Source: Achatina immaculata
Lineage: Eukaryota; Mollusca; Gastropoda; Stylommatophora; Achatinidae
Reading direction: 5' to 3'
DNA length: 64,000 bases
NCBI GenBank assembly: GCA_009760885.1
Contig: CM019714.1
Span: 2,405,895-2,469,894 of the forward strand
The translations under genes were made by a program, and so were the position numbers. Position 1 is the stretch's first letter. The number at the start of each line of letters is the position of its first letter. Positions 55,848 to 64,000 of the stretch are shown piece by piece. The notes below the pieces were generated by a model. The model was given only the letters and a program-made list of their open reading frames with translations. It did not search any database and was not told where the DNA came from.

Positions 55848-56600
55848 CTGAGGAGAGAAAATGTTAACAAATCTGTAGGTCAATAATTGCTTCAGAGAAA
55901 TCATGAATGTATGCAGGCAATTTCAAAATCAACCTCTACTTGGCTGGTACAAATAAACTGGTTGCCATGGCTAACACAGTGCATTTCCTGTAGAAACCAG
56001 TAAAATGCTGCCTTGCTAAATGCCTACCCACAGTTCATTTTGTTCAGTTATGCATGAGCAGTAACTGAGTATACATGAAATCTGTAACCAGCTGTGAGAT
56101 TCTCATGCAATTTGTTTTTTACAAGCTGAAGGACACAGCATCACTGAAATTCATTGTCAATTGCATTATGATAACATTATGATAACATTATGATAACATT
56201 ATGAATGACAATTCTGTGAGGAATTGCTGCAGGAAAGTCAAGGATGGGTCCACAGATGTACACAATGAGGGACTGAGGATGATGGTTAATAGTAACTGAT
56301 GAACTCATTCAGAAAGTCAATCAAGTCAAGCATCCTTTCATGATTTCAGATCTAAAGAATTTCTATAAATTGTGAGGACTAGTCTGTTTTGAGACTGGGT
56401 TACCAATAAGGAGCTCCTGGACAGAGTATATGTCTGGTTGGCACCTTAATGGCACCATGACACAAGTGGCTGAATCTGAGTGCCACATGTATGAAAAACT
56501 AATGCAAGTTTTGTATGTACGTTTTTTTTATGTAAATCTTTTTGTTTTATTTTCTATGTAATAACATTTTTTTCTCTATTTTGAACTTTTTTTTATTTTT
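55848..56600. other. no gene recognised
   Basis: Intron between the exons at 55.7 and 60.4 kb. A short ATTATGATAAC run (four copies, 56165-56200) is the only structure seen. Confidence 0.65.
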
Positions 56601-56624
56601 GACACACAAGCAGAGGCTGATATT

Positions 56625-56852
56625 TTGGACTAGCCCTGGTATTATAATCAGTGCAGTCATACATTTTTTAAATAGTCCTGGTATTATAATCAGTGCAGTC
56701 ATATATTTTTTAAATAGCCCTGGTATTATAATCAGTGCAGTCATACATTTTTGAAATAGCCCTGGTATTATAATCAGTGCAGTCATACATTTTTGAAATA
56801 GCCCTGGTATTATAATCAGTGCAGTCATACATTTTTGGATAACTCCTTTATT
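56625..56852. repeat. ~42-bp minisatellite V, left part
   Basis: Five copies of ATTATAATCAGTGCAGTCATACATTTTTGAAATAGCCCTGGT. The array is interrupted by a mariner and resumes at 58484. Confidence 0.92.
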
Positions 56853-56853
56853 A

Positions 56854-58480
56854 CAGGGTGTTCCATAAGTAGCTGTGCACTAACCCAGTACTGATTCCAG
56901 TATTGTAGTGATATCTTAATGTCTGCCATGTCTAGCTGCATATACCTGCCATGGCTGGAGTCGCCGATTGCGCGTGCTGATTAGAAAATGTTACCTATTA
57001 TAAGCTAATCAGACATGTAACTTATAACAAATGTTGAAAGTGATGTCCTTGTGCGTCTATGCAACCTTGAACATGTTTAATTTTATTAGCAAACACTTTT
57101 ATTAGTTCTGCTGGTGAAATGTTTCTTATGTAGGCAGTTACTGCAGTTTTTAATTCATTCTGAGCGCATGGGTGATTTCGATAAACTTCTGATTTAGCTG
57201 CTCCCCACAGGTAAAAGTCTGGTGGATTTAGATCCAGTGAGTGAGGAGCCCATAGGTTTTTAGAGTTTTTAGAGATGATACAATCTCCGAAAATCTCATC
57301 CAGAAGTTTCAAGGAACTTTTAGCTGTATGCGCAGTAGTGCCATCTTGTTGTAACCATGAGTAGGTGATTTCTTCTTCCTCAAGCAGGCCGATGAAATCA
57401 TGGAGTATTGAACAATAACATTCACTGCTGACTGTATCTTCCTCAAGCAGGCCGATGAGATCATGGAGTATTGAACAATAACATTCACTGCTGACTGTAT
57501 CTTCCTCAAGCAGGCCAATGAAATTGTGGAGTATTGAACAGTAACGTGCACTGCTGACTGTATCTTCCTCAAGCAGGCCGATGAGATCCTGAAGCATTGA
57601 ACAATAGCATTCACTGCTGACTGTCACTTCAAAGAATATGGGGCCGACAATGCATCGTCCAGATATCACAATCCACACTCCAACTCTGGCCATGCAAGGG
57701 TGTTTCATGCACAGCATGAGGATTCTCTGATGACCACAATCGTGTATTTTATGTGTTAGCATAACCCATGAGGAGAAACCAGGCCTCATCTGTTAAAAAA
57801 GGTAACGTCAAGAATATCAGCAGTTTTAGTTTGAATAAAATTTGTAAACCATTCACAGTAACAGTTTTTCATGATCGCCGGCAGCAACTGTTGGACCACA
57901 GTTACTTTATATGAGAAAAGTTTCAAATTTTCTCTGACCGCTTTATGCGCTGTTATAAGCCCGATACCTTCCTGTTTTGCCAACTTATACAAAGCCTTTG
58001 ATGGACTCTGAAGCATAGAGTCAGAAAGGTCTGATAACTTAAGTTTAAATAGTCTCTCACTATGTTGTGCATCTGACACCGAGCCTGTTTCACGAAATTT
58101 CTCGATAAGTTTATAAACTGTACTGCGATGAGGTACAGGTGTTCCTGGGCATTTTTCAACAAAATGCTCCTGCACTAAATCAGTGTAGGTACTGCCTTCT
58201 TGTATTATGTGCTCAACAAGAAAAATACACTCGTCTACTGAAAAGAACCACAGTGAATAAGCAGATTTAAACAATTCGCATGTCGTGTGCTTCACTAAAT
58301 GTTTCGCTACTTAACAAATGAATACATAAAGACAGGCTGAATACAGTGAATGTTACACAACAGCATATTCAACACACTAACGTACGTAAGTGGATGTGGC
58401 AAGATATGGCAGACATTAAAAAATAACTACAATGCTGGAATCGATACTGGGTTAGTGCATAGTTACTTACGGAATGCTCT
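56854..58480 (-). mobile_element. mariner-like element with internal transposase repeat
   Basis: 1627 bp between TA dinucleotides (56852-56853 and 58481-58482), with terminal sequences CAGGGTGTTCCATAAGTAGC and CATAGTTACTTACGGAATGCTCTG (complementary). Two transposase frames: 58295-57786 with an HTH part (DECIFLVEHIIQEGSTYTDL; a SVSDAQHSER hinge), and 57789-57022 with ARVGVWIVISGRCIVGPIFF, WLQQDGTTAHTA (second Asp) and SLDLNPPDFYLWG (third Asp). The DEAWF block with the first Asp lies at the frame break. Between the IVGPIFF strand and the second Asp a 21-residue unit repeats four times. Confidence 0.9.
57373..57624 (-). repeat. 63-bp in-frame repeat inside transposase
   Basis: Four copies of a 63-bp unit encoding TVSSECYCSILHDLIGLLEED with small differences. 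63 is a multiple of three, so the frame is kept. One copy corresponds to the normal 'FF...TVTSxxYxxxL..xF..LxEE' strand of related transposases. Confidence 0.92.
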
Positions 58481-58483
58481 GTA

Positions 58484-58745
58484 TAATCAGTGCAGTCATA
58501 AACATTTGAACAACCCATGTATTATAATCAGTGCAGTCAAAAACTTTTGGACAACCCATGTATTATAATCAGTGCAGTCTTAAACTTTTGGACAACCCAT
58601 GTATTATAATCAATGCAGTCTTAAACTTTTGGATAACTCCTGTATTATAATCAGTGCAGTCTTAAACTTTTGGACAACCCATGTATTATAATCAGTGCAG
58701 TCTTAAACTTTTGGACAACCCATGTATTATAATCAGTGCAGTAAT
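58484..58745. repeat. ~42-bp minisatellite V, right part
   Basis: Six copies, variant ATTATAATCAGTGCAGTCTTAAACTTTTGGACAACCCATGT. Confidence 0.92.
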
Positions 58746-58885
58746 AAATGATGTGGAGATACATGCTGTGTGTTACTCTGGTGTAGATGAGTGATGTCCA
58801 TGGCTTGCTCAATCTTTTCTGTGTGTGATGTTAACTGCTATGGAGATACATGTTGTGTGTTACTCTGGTGTAGATGAGTGTGGTG
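58746..58885. repeat. ~85-bp duplicate
   Basis: Two copies of GGAGATACATGCTGTGTGTTACTCTGGTGTAGATGAGTG with short spacers. Confidence 0.75.
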
Positions 58886-58899
58886 TTCAGTGTTGTCAA

Positions 58900-59960
58900 T
58901 AAACCTAACTTTATCTGCCTTGATAAATCTACGCCTCCTGAGTAGCTAGTTATATTGTTGTTGGAGCAAGCGGAGGATGAGATAATAACTTATTTTCCAA
59001 GCAACCAAAAGCCACGTAGGGAGCTCAGACAGACAACAAATGAGAGGCCAAGAAAATCCTGGGTTGTGGATCATCAGGAGCGGTGCAGCTACTGACAGCG
59101 TTCCAGGTAAAGCTGTACTTCACTGGGCACTAAACTCGGTAGAATAAGGCCATCAATTTAAACCAGGAGCAGCAGAGAATCTCCATTGATGATGATGATA
59201 AAAGATCAAGAAGAAAGATAAGAAATAAAGAAGCAAGATGGAAAAGAAGAGATAAGAAGTTGATAGATCAACACCTAAGCACTGGTACATATTTTACTAA
59301 AATGACAAGCTGACCAACAAAGAGACACTAGCAACTAATGGTGCAAACTTGTTACATCAAAAAGACTGAAAGAGCAAAACTGTTACCTGGCAGTTAAACC
59401 CATCTGATGCTACAGAGGAATGTTACGCTAGACCTGCATACAGAATACTGACGTGCCAACACGGCACCAGCTAGACCCATATTGTACTGTATGATTAGTC
59501 TTCTACAATTTTTCATTATAGAAATGACTTCTTGTTGCTGGTGCTAAAAGACAACCTAATTCTCTCTGTTACATGCTAAGAAAATCCAACAAGACTCCCA
59601 GGCTCTCAACTCCATGGAAAAACTCTTCTAACTACCAGCTTCAACTGCCTCAACCAAATCACTTCATCTTATCTAGAAACTACATCTACCAAAAGCTATA
59701 ACTACTAAAAAAAACTTGTCTTCAACAAGACACTCAAAACACGTAAGGCTTCTTCTTCTAGCACATGGTAAGACTCCTCTTTTGCTAACCGTGAGCGGTA
59801 TTTATGCTCTTCCTACCCACTCAGTTCTTCATGCCGCACGCTTATCTCAAGACCCTCACCTACGCTCTCATCTAAAACACCTTTCAACCAAGGGTACTCA
59901 TTCTATTAATTGTTTCATGAGTACCAATACTGCCTATATATATCCCATAGTTAAGAGAAT
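58900..59960. other. no gene recognised
   Basis: Non-repetitive intron. Open frames are short (longest 83 codons, 59716-59967 plus) and lack family signatures. It may be an old transposon remnant, but nothing can be named. Confidence 0.5.
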
Positions 59961-59964
59961 ATTG

Positions 59965-60400
59965 TAATACAGTGACAATGAACAAACTGTAAAATGAGAG
60001 TGACAAATGAACTTGTGACATGAAAGTAACAAATGACTTCTGACATGAGAGTGGTCAAATGAACAATCTTGAAACATGACAGTGACTAATGAACAAACCT
60101 GTAACATGAGAATGACAAATGAACAAAACACAGGACATGGCTCTAACAAATGAACAAACTTTTGACATGACAGAGACAAATGAACAACCTTGGAATATGA
60201 CAGTGGCAAATGAACAAACTAGTGACATGAGAGTAGCCAAGCTACCTTGTGACAGAAGAGTGACAAATGAACAAATGTGACAAGAGTAACACATGAACAA
60301 ATATGACATGAGAATGGTAAATGAAAAGTGTGATATGACAGTAACAAATGAACAAATGTGACATGATAGGGACAAATGAACAAATTCATGATGTAACAGT
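59965..60400. repeat. degenerate ~30-bp repeat
   Basis: Units like AGAGTGACAAATGAACAAACTTGTGACATG, spacing 25-33 bp. Confidence 0.85.
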
Positions 60401-60437
60401 GGCTAAAAGAGGCTATCTTTAAGAGACAGTATCTGAC

Positions 60438-60596
60438 CTGTAAATCTCCATATGACCCTTCACCTATGACACGCAAGGAAAAATATTGTTTCTTGCTTTC
60501 AGAAGAGACTGCAGTGAGACCATGAGCCCATGCCACAAGACTAGCCTTCAGTACATACTTTCTCTCCTCTGTTGGAGTAAATGTCCAAGTCTGACT
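60438..60596 (-). CDS. CFAP65: CFAP65-like exon
   Basis: A 159-bp exon, phase 0 to 0, 53 codons. The acceptor is AATTTTGCCAG and the donor CAG|GTCAGA. It encodes SQTWTFTPTEERKYVLKASL, VAWAHGLTAVSSESKKQY and FSLRVIGEGSYGDLQ: the last strands of an ASH domain ('WxFxPxExxxY', 'xxVxGxGxxG') and the link to the next. It joins in frame with the 60.9-kb and 55.7-kb exons. Confidence 0.83.
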
Positions 60597-60724
60597 CTGG
60601 CAAAATTGGAGAAAACTGGCAGTAAAAGACTTTCATTTAATCAGGACAAAACATGCAATCCTTCTTGCATTTCATTGCAGATGCTGAGATAAGACAAATT
60701 TCTAACACAATAACAGATTAAAAG

Positions 60725-60895
60725 TCATGATAAAAAACATAAATAGTATCACAATTATCTTCATCAACAAACACAAACAATATCACAATGATCTTTATCA
60801 ACAAACACAAACAATATCACAATTATCTTCATCAACAAACACAAACAATATCACATGATCTTTATCAACAAACACACACACAATAACATGGTGAT
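60725..60895. repeat. 34-bp tandem repeat
   Basis: Four to five copies of ACAAACACAAACAATATCACAATGATCTTTATCA. Confidence 0.88.
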
Positions 60896-60937
60896 CTCGA
60901 TGACTAAACAAACAACAAAACAAACGAGTGTACTAAC

Positions 60938-61022
60938 CACAGACTCATTAGCCTGGACAACTCCACTGCTTGGCTCCACTGTTAGATACTTTTCATCCTC
61001 TTTATTCAACTTCCACTGAAAT
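60938..61022 (-). CDS. CFAP65: CFAP65-like exon
   Basis: An 85-bp exon, phase 2 to 0. The acceptor is TTTGTCCACAG and the donor GTG|GTTAGT. The first base completes Arg with the 63.4-kb exon. It then encodes FQWKLNKEDEKYLTVEPSSG and VVQANESV, the 'FxW...xVxPxxGxxxxxE' middle of an ASH/MSP domain. Confidence 0.82.
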
Positions 61023-61359
61023 CTGTGGACAAACCATGAAACATCACTGACAATGGTGATGAAAACTCACACAAAAATGATGAAGATGTAAGCAGAATAT
61101 GTCAAACATCAACAATAGCATCATCATCACCTAGTGCAGTATCTGTAAGTGTCAGCAACCACACTTACCAATTTTCTGCAGCACTTTACCATCTGTACTT
61201 TACCGTCTGTACTTTACCATCTGTACTTTGGATCCAATTCTTTTATTGTCCTGTCACATTAGATTAGTTCCTCCAGATATTCTTTTTTGTTTTCTTCCTT
61301 CTCTTCTATTCTGAAAACTTTGCTGTGACTATAAGACTCTCCAACTTGCATTTTCTTCT

Positions 61360-62250
61360 CTCCTGGAAGAAAAGACATGTATAAACTCTTGGAAGAAGAA
61401 AAGATATGTCTAAACTCTTGGAAGAAGAAATGACATGTCTAAACTCCTGTTAGAAGAGAAGACATGTCTAAACTCCTGTTAGAAGAGAAGACATGTATAA
61501 ACTCTTGGAAGAAGAGAAGACATGCCTAAACTCCTGGAAGAAGAGAAGACATGCCTAAAATCTTGGAAGAAGAGAAGACATGGCTAAACTCTTGGAAGAA
61601 GAGAAGACATGCCTAAACTCCTGGAAGAAGAGAAGACATGCCTAAACTCTTGGAAGAAGAGAAGACATGCCTAAACTCCTAGAAAAAGAGAAAACATGTA
61701 TAAACTTCTGAAAGAAGAGAAGACATGTATAAACTCTTGGAAGAAGAGAAAACATGTATAAACTCTTGGAAGAAGAGAAAACATGTATAAACTCTTGGAA
61801 GAAGAGAAAACATGTATAAACTCTTGGAAGAAGAGAAAACATGTATAAACTTCTGAAAGAAGAGAAGACATGTATAAACTCTTGGAAGAAGAGAAAACAT
61901 GTATAAACTCTTGGAAGAAGAGAAAACATGTATAAACTCTTGGAAGAAGAGAAAACATGTATAAACTCTTGGAAGAAGAGAAGATATGCCTAAACTCCTG
62001 GAAGAAGAGAGGACATGTCTAAACTCCTGGAAGAAGAGAAGATATGCCTAAACTCTTGGAAGAAGAGAAGACATGTCTAAACTCCTGGAAGAAGAGAAGA
62101 CATGCCTAAACTCCTGGAAGAAGAGAAGACATGCCTAAACTCCTGGAAGAAGAGAAGACATGCCTAGACTCCTGGAAGAAGAGAAGACATGCCTAAACTC
62201 CTAGAAGAAGAGAAGACATCCCTAAACTCCTGGAAGAAGAGAGGACATGT
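61360..62250. repeat. ~29-bp minisatellite W
   Basis: About thirty copies of AAGAAGAGAAGACATGCCTAAACTCCTGG. On the minus strand each has a polypyrimidine tract and AG (TTCTCTTCTTCCAG), so the array offers many acceptor-like sites; no exon follows it directly. Confidence 0.92.
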
Positions 62251-62309
62251 CCAAAGACTTTTTAATAGCTTTATCTTATAGGTTTTCCATGTTCTGAGAC
62301 TGCTCCAGG

Positions 62310-62360
62310 AACTTGCTGTTGTTGTTGTTGTTGTTATTGTTGATGTTTTGTTGTTGTTGA
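62310..62360. repeat. (TTG)n microsatellite
   Basis: TTGTTG run with one ATG interruption. Confidence 0.85.
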
Positions 62361-62454
62361 GGCTGTCTGGGGTACCTCAGGTTAGTTACAAACAAGAACA
62401 TGCAACTATACAACCTAGGAACACACAATAACTAGTGCATTAGTATATAACTAT

Positions 62455-63020
62455 ACATGGAGCCACTGCAGTAAAGCTGTCATACCAAAATGTATAAACT
62501 AGGAAAAAAGTAGGAACAGCTTTATTACTTAATGAGTACACAGTTGTGACATTTCCGCATGAGCCTTACTCATACTAAAACACATAGGACAAAGAAATAG
62601 AGAGAGGGGATAAAGTATAAATTCACATACATGCTATGTTATAAAAAAATAATAAAATGAATAGAGCACTTAGCTGTAACTTGTAAGAAGCTGTGGCTTG
62701 TCTGATGCTGTGTGTCAGAAATGAGCATGGTGGAGTGTAGAGAGTATTTAAATGGAGACTTGGGAAGTGTGATAGGTGGGTCGTAACTGAGGGTGGTGGG
62801 TGGGGAAACTCTGGGGAGGGGGGGAGAGAGTGATACAATGGTAATCTAGCTGGGAGAAGGTTAAATGTGTGATTATTCATGTGAATTCATACTTTATCTC
62901 CTTTCTTTATTTCTTTGTCCTGTGTGTTTTAGTATGATTAAGGCTCACGCCAAAATGTCACAACTGTGTACTCGTTAAGTAATAAAGCTCTTCCTACATT
63001 TTTTCCTAGTTTATACATAT
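62455..63020. repeat. foldback element, copy 2
   Basis: Inverted arms: ATGTATAAACTAGGAAAAAAGTAGGAACAG ... ATAAAGTATAAATTCACAT (62490-62630) and its complement (62880-63010, GTGAATTCATACTTTATC ... CCTAGTTTATACAT), around a ~250-bp G-rich spacer without coding capacity. The arms match 10050-10310 and 28165-28300, so this is a dispersed non-autonomous family. Confidence 0.78.
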
Positions 63021-63024
63021 ATAC

Positions 63025-63400
63025 AACATATGAGAATGTGACCTCAGTGAGACTGAAGCTGTAGGTAAAAAGCTTACCTCAGTGCTGTCTGTGAGACTGA
63101 AGCTGTAGGTACAAAAGCTTACCTCAGTGCTGTCTGTGAGACTGAAGCTGTAGGTACAAAAGCTTACCTCAGTGCTGTCTGTGAGACTGAAGCTGTAGGT
63201 ACAAAAGCTTACCTCAGTGATGTGTGAGACTGAAGCTGTAGGTAAAAAGCTTACCTAGTGCTGTTCTAGAAATGTTCTTGAAGCCGTAGGTAAAAAGCTT
63301 ACCTCAGTGCTGTTCTGGAAATGTTCTTGAAGCTGTAGGTAAAAAGCTTACCTCAGTGCTGTTCTGGAAATGTTCTTGAAGCTGTAGGTAAAAAGCTTAC
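63025..63400. repeat. 45/49-bp minisatellite X (exon-edge derived)
   Basis: Three upstream-type 49-bp units (63254-63400) and about four or five 45-bp units (63025-63245). On the minus strand each reads CACTGAG|GTAAGC..TTTTACCTACAG|CTTCA: donor, 19-bp gap, acceptor and then a copy of the last bases of the adjoining exon. Confidence 0.92.
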
Positions 63401-63540
63401 CTCAGTGCTGTTCTGGAAATGTTCTTGAAGCTGTATGTCCTGGAGGAAGAAGTTCCAGCACAAGTGGGCTTGAAGTACATGTTACCTTCTGAGTCTAGAA
63501 CAATCTCAGCACATTCAGCAGACCCACACAGGTGAATCAT
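63401..63540 (-). CDS. CFAP65: CFAP65-like exon (most 5' exon seen)
   Basis: A 140-bp exon, phase 0 to 2. The acceptor is TCTTTGAACAG and the donor CTGAG|GTAAGC. It encodes MIHLCGSAECAEIVLDSEGN, MYFKPTCAGTSSSRTYSF and KNISRTAL. 'FxPTCxGTSSSRTYxxKNxSRxxLRFxW' across this and the next exon is a CFAP65-type ASH domain. Met1 is not a start codon, since splice sites flank it and the domain is entered in the middle. Earlier exons must lie beyond base 64000. Confidence 0.82.
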
Positions 63541-63574
63541 CTGTTCAAAGATTTCATGAATTCATATCAGTAGT

Positions 63575-64000
63575 AACAGGGAGATCTATGACTGACAACA
63601 TCAGTAGTGGCAGGGAGATTTATGACTGACAACACCAGCAGTGGCAGGGAGATCTATGACTGACAATATCAGTAGTGGCCGGGAGATTTATGACTGACAA
63701 TATCAGTAGTGGCAGGGAGATCTATGACTGACAATATCAGTAGTGGCAGGGAGATTTATGACTGACAATATCAGTAGTGGCAGGGAGATCTATGACTGAC
63801 AATATCAATAGTGGCAGGGAGATTTATGACTGACAACATCAGTAGTGGCAGGGAGATCTATGACTGACAACACCAGCAGTGGCAGGGAGATCTATGACTG
63901 ACAACACCAGTAGTGGCAGGGAGATTTATGACTGACAATATCAGTAGTGGTGAGGAGATCCATGACTGACAATATCAGTAGTGGTGAGGAGATCTATGAC
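63575..64000. repeat. ~39-bp minisatellite Y
   Basis: About eleven copies of GACAATATCAGTAGTGGCAGGGAGATCTATGACT, running off the window edge. Confidence 0.92.

Noticed and set aside
59716..59967. 83-codon plus frame as a gene
   Set aside because: No homology signature or upstream signals; single short frame in a non-repetitive intron.

Overview
The window is a stretch of animal (eukaryotic) nuclear DNA. It is AT-rich, has spliceosomal introns, and is dominated by minisatellites and transposable elements. The one host gene I can recognise lies on the minus strand and spans essentially the whole window. Thirteen short exon calls (35-189 bp; two sites are present in duplicate) with clean splice signals and mutually compatible reading phases encode about 500 residues of a CFAP65/CCDC108-like protein, an ASH/MSP-domain protein of motile cilia and flagella. 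The window holds the middle of that gene; its start lies beyond base 64000 and its end beyond base 1. The host therefore makes motile cilia or flagella. The transposon mix (RTE-like LINEs, Penelope-like elements with a GIY-YIG domain, three kinds of mariner) suits an invertebrate such as a lophotrochozoan, but I cannot fix the phylum.

Layout in transcript order (right to left). Exons at 63.4, 60.9, 60.4, 55.7 and 54.2 kb lie among minisatellites, a foldback element and a mariner (56.9-58.5 kb) whose transposase carries a fourfold internal repeat. A LINE/Penelope cluster follows (47.5-53.2 kb), with two Penelope copies head to head. Then come the 46.7-kb exon, a 2.4-kb 40-bp minisatellite with a roughly 1-kb higher-order period, and a 35-nt microexon present in two identical copies (43.5 and 41.2 kb) through a tandem duplication. 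From 40.3 to 35.3 kb lies a nest of LINEs inserted into LINEs inside another minisatellite. The exon at 33.8 kb is followed by three tandem LINE-bearing segments (28.3-32.0 kb), a mariner inside a LINE (25.8-28.2 kb) and a duplicated 1.9-kb block (21.0-24.7 kb). The 17.3-kb exon sits beside a mariner. A 6-kb purine/GT-rich tract (10.3-16.9 kb), the 9.8-kb exon, a 63-codon exon present twice (5.3 and 3.2 kb), and the 0.9-kb exon complete the order.

The most unusual feature is that several minisatellites are built from the edge of the neighbouring exon. Their unit contains the exon's last or first codons together with its splice donor or acceptor, so real splice sites face runs of near-identical decoys. 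The clearest cases are at 63.0-63.4, 54.9-55.7, 46.5-46.7 and 41.3-42.3 kb (repeated at 43.5-43.8 kb). Less certain parallels adjoin unassigned coding-like segments at 0.3, 2.2, 22.6 and 24.3 kb. Long stop-free frames in the minisatellites (up to 863 codons) are repeat artefacts, not genes.
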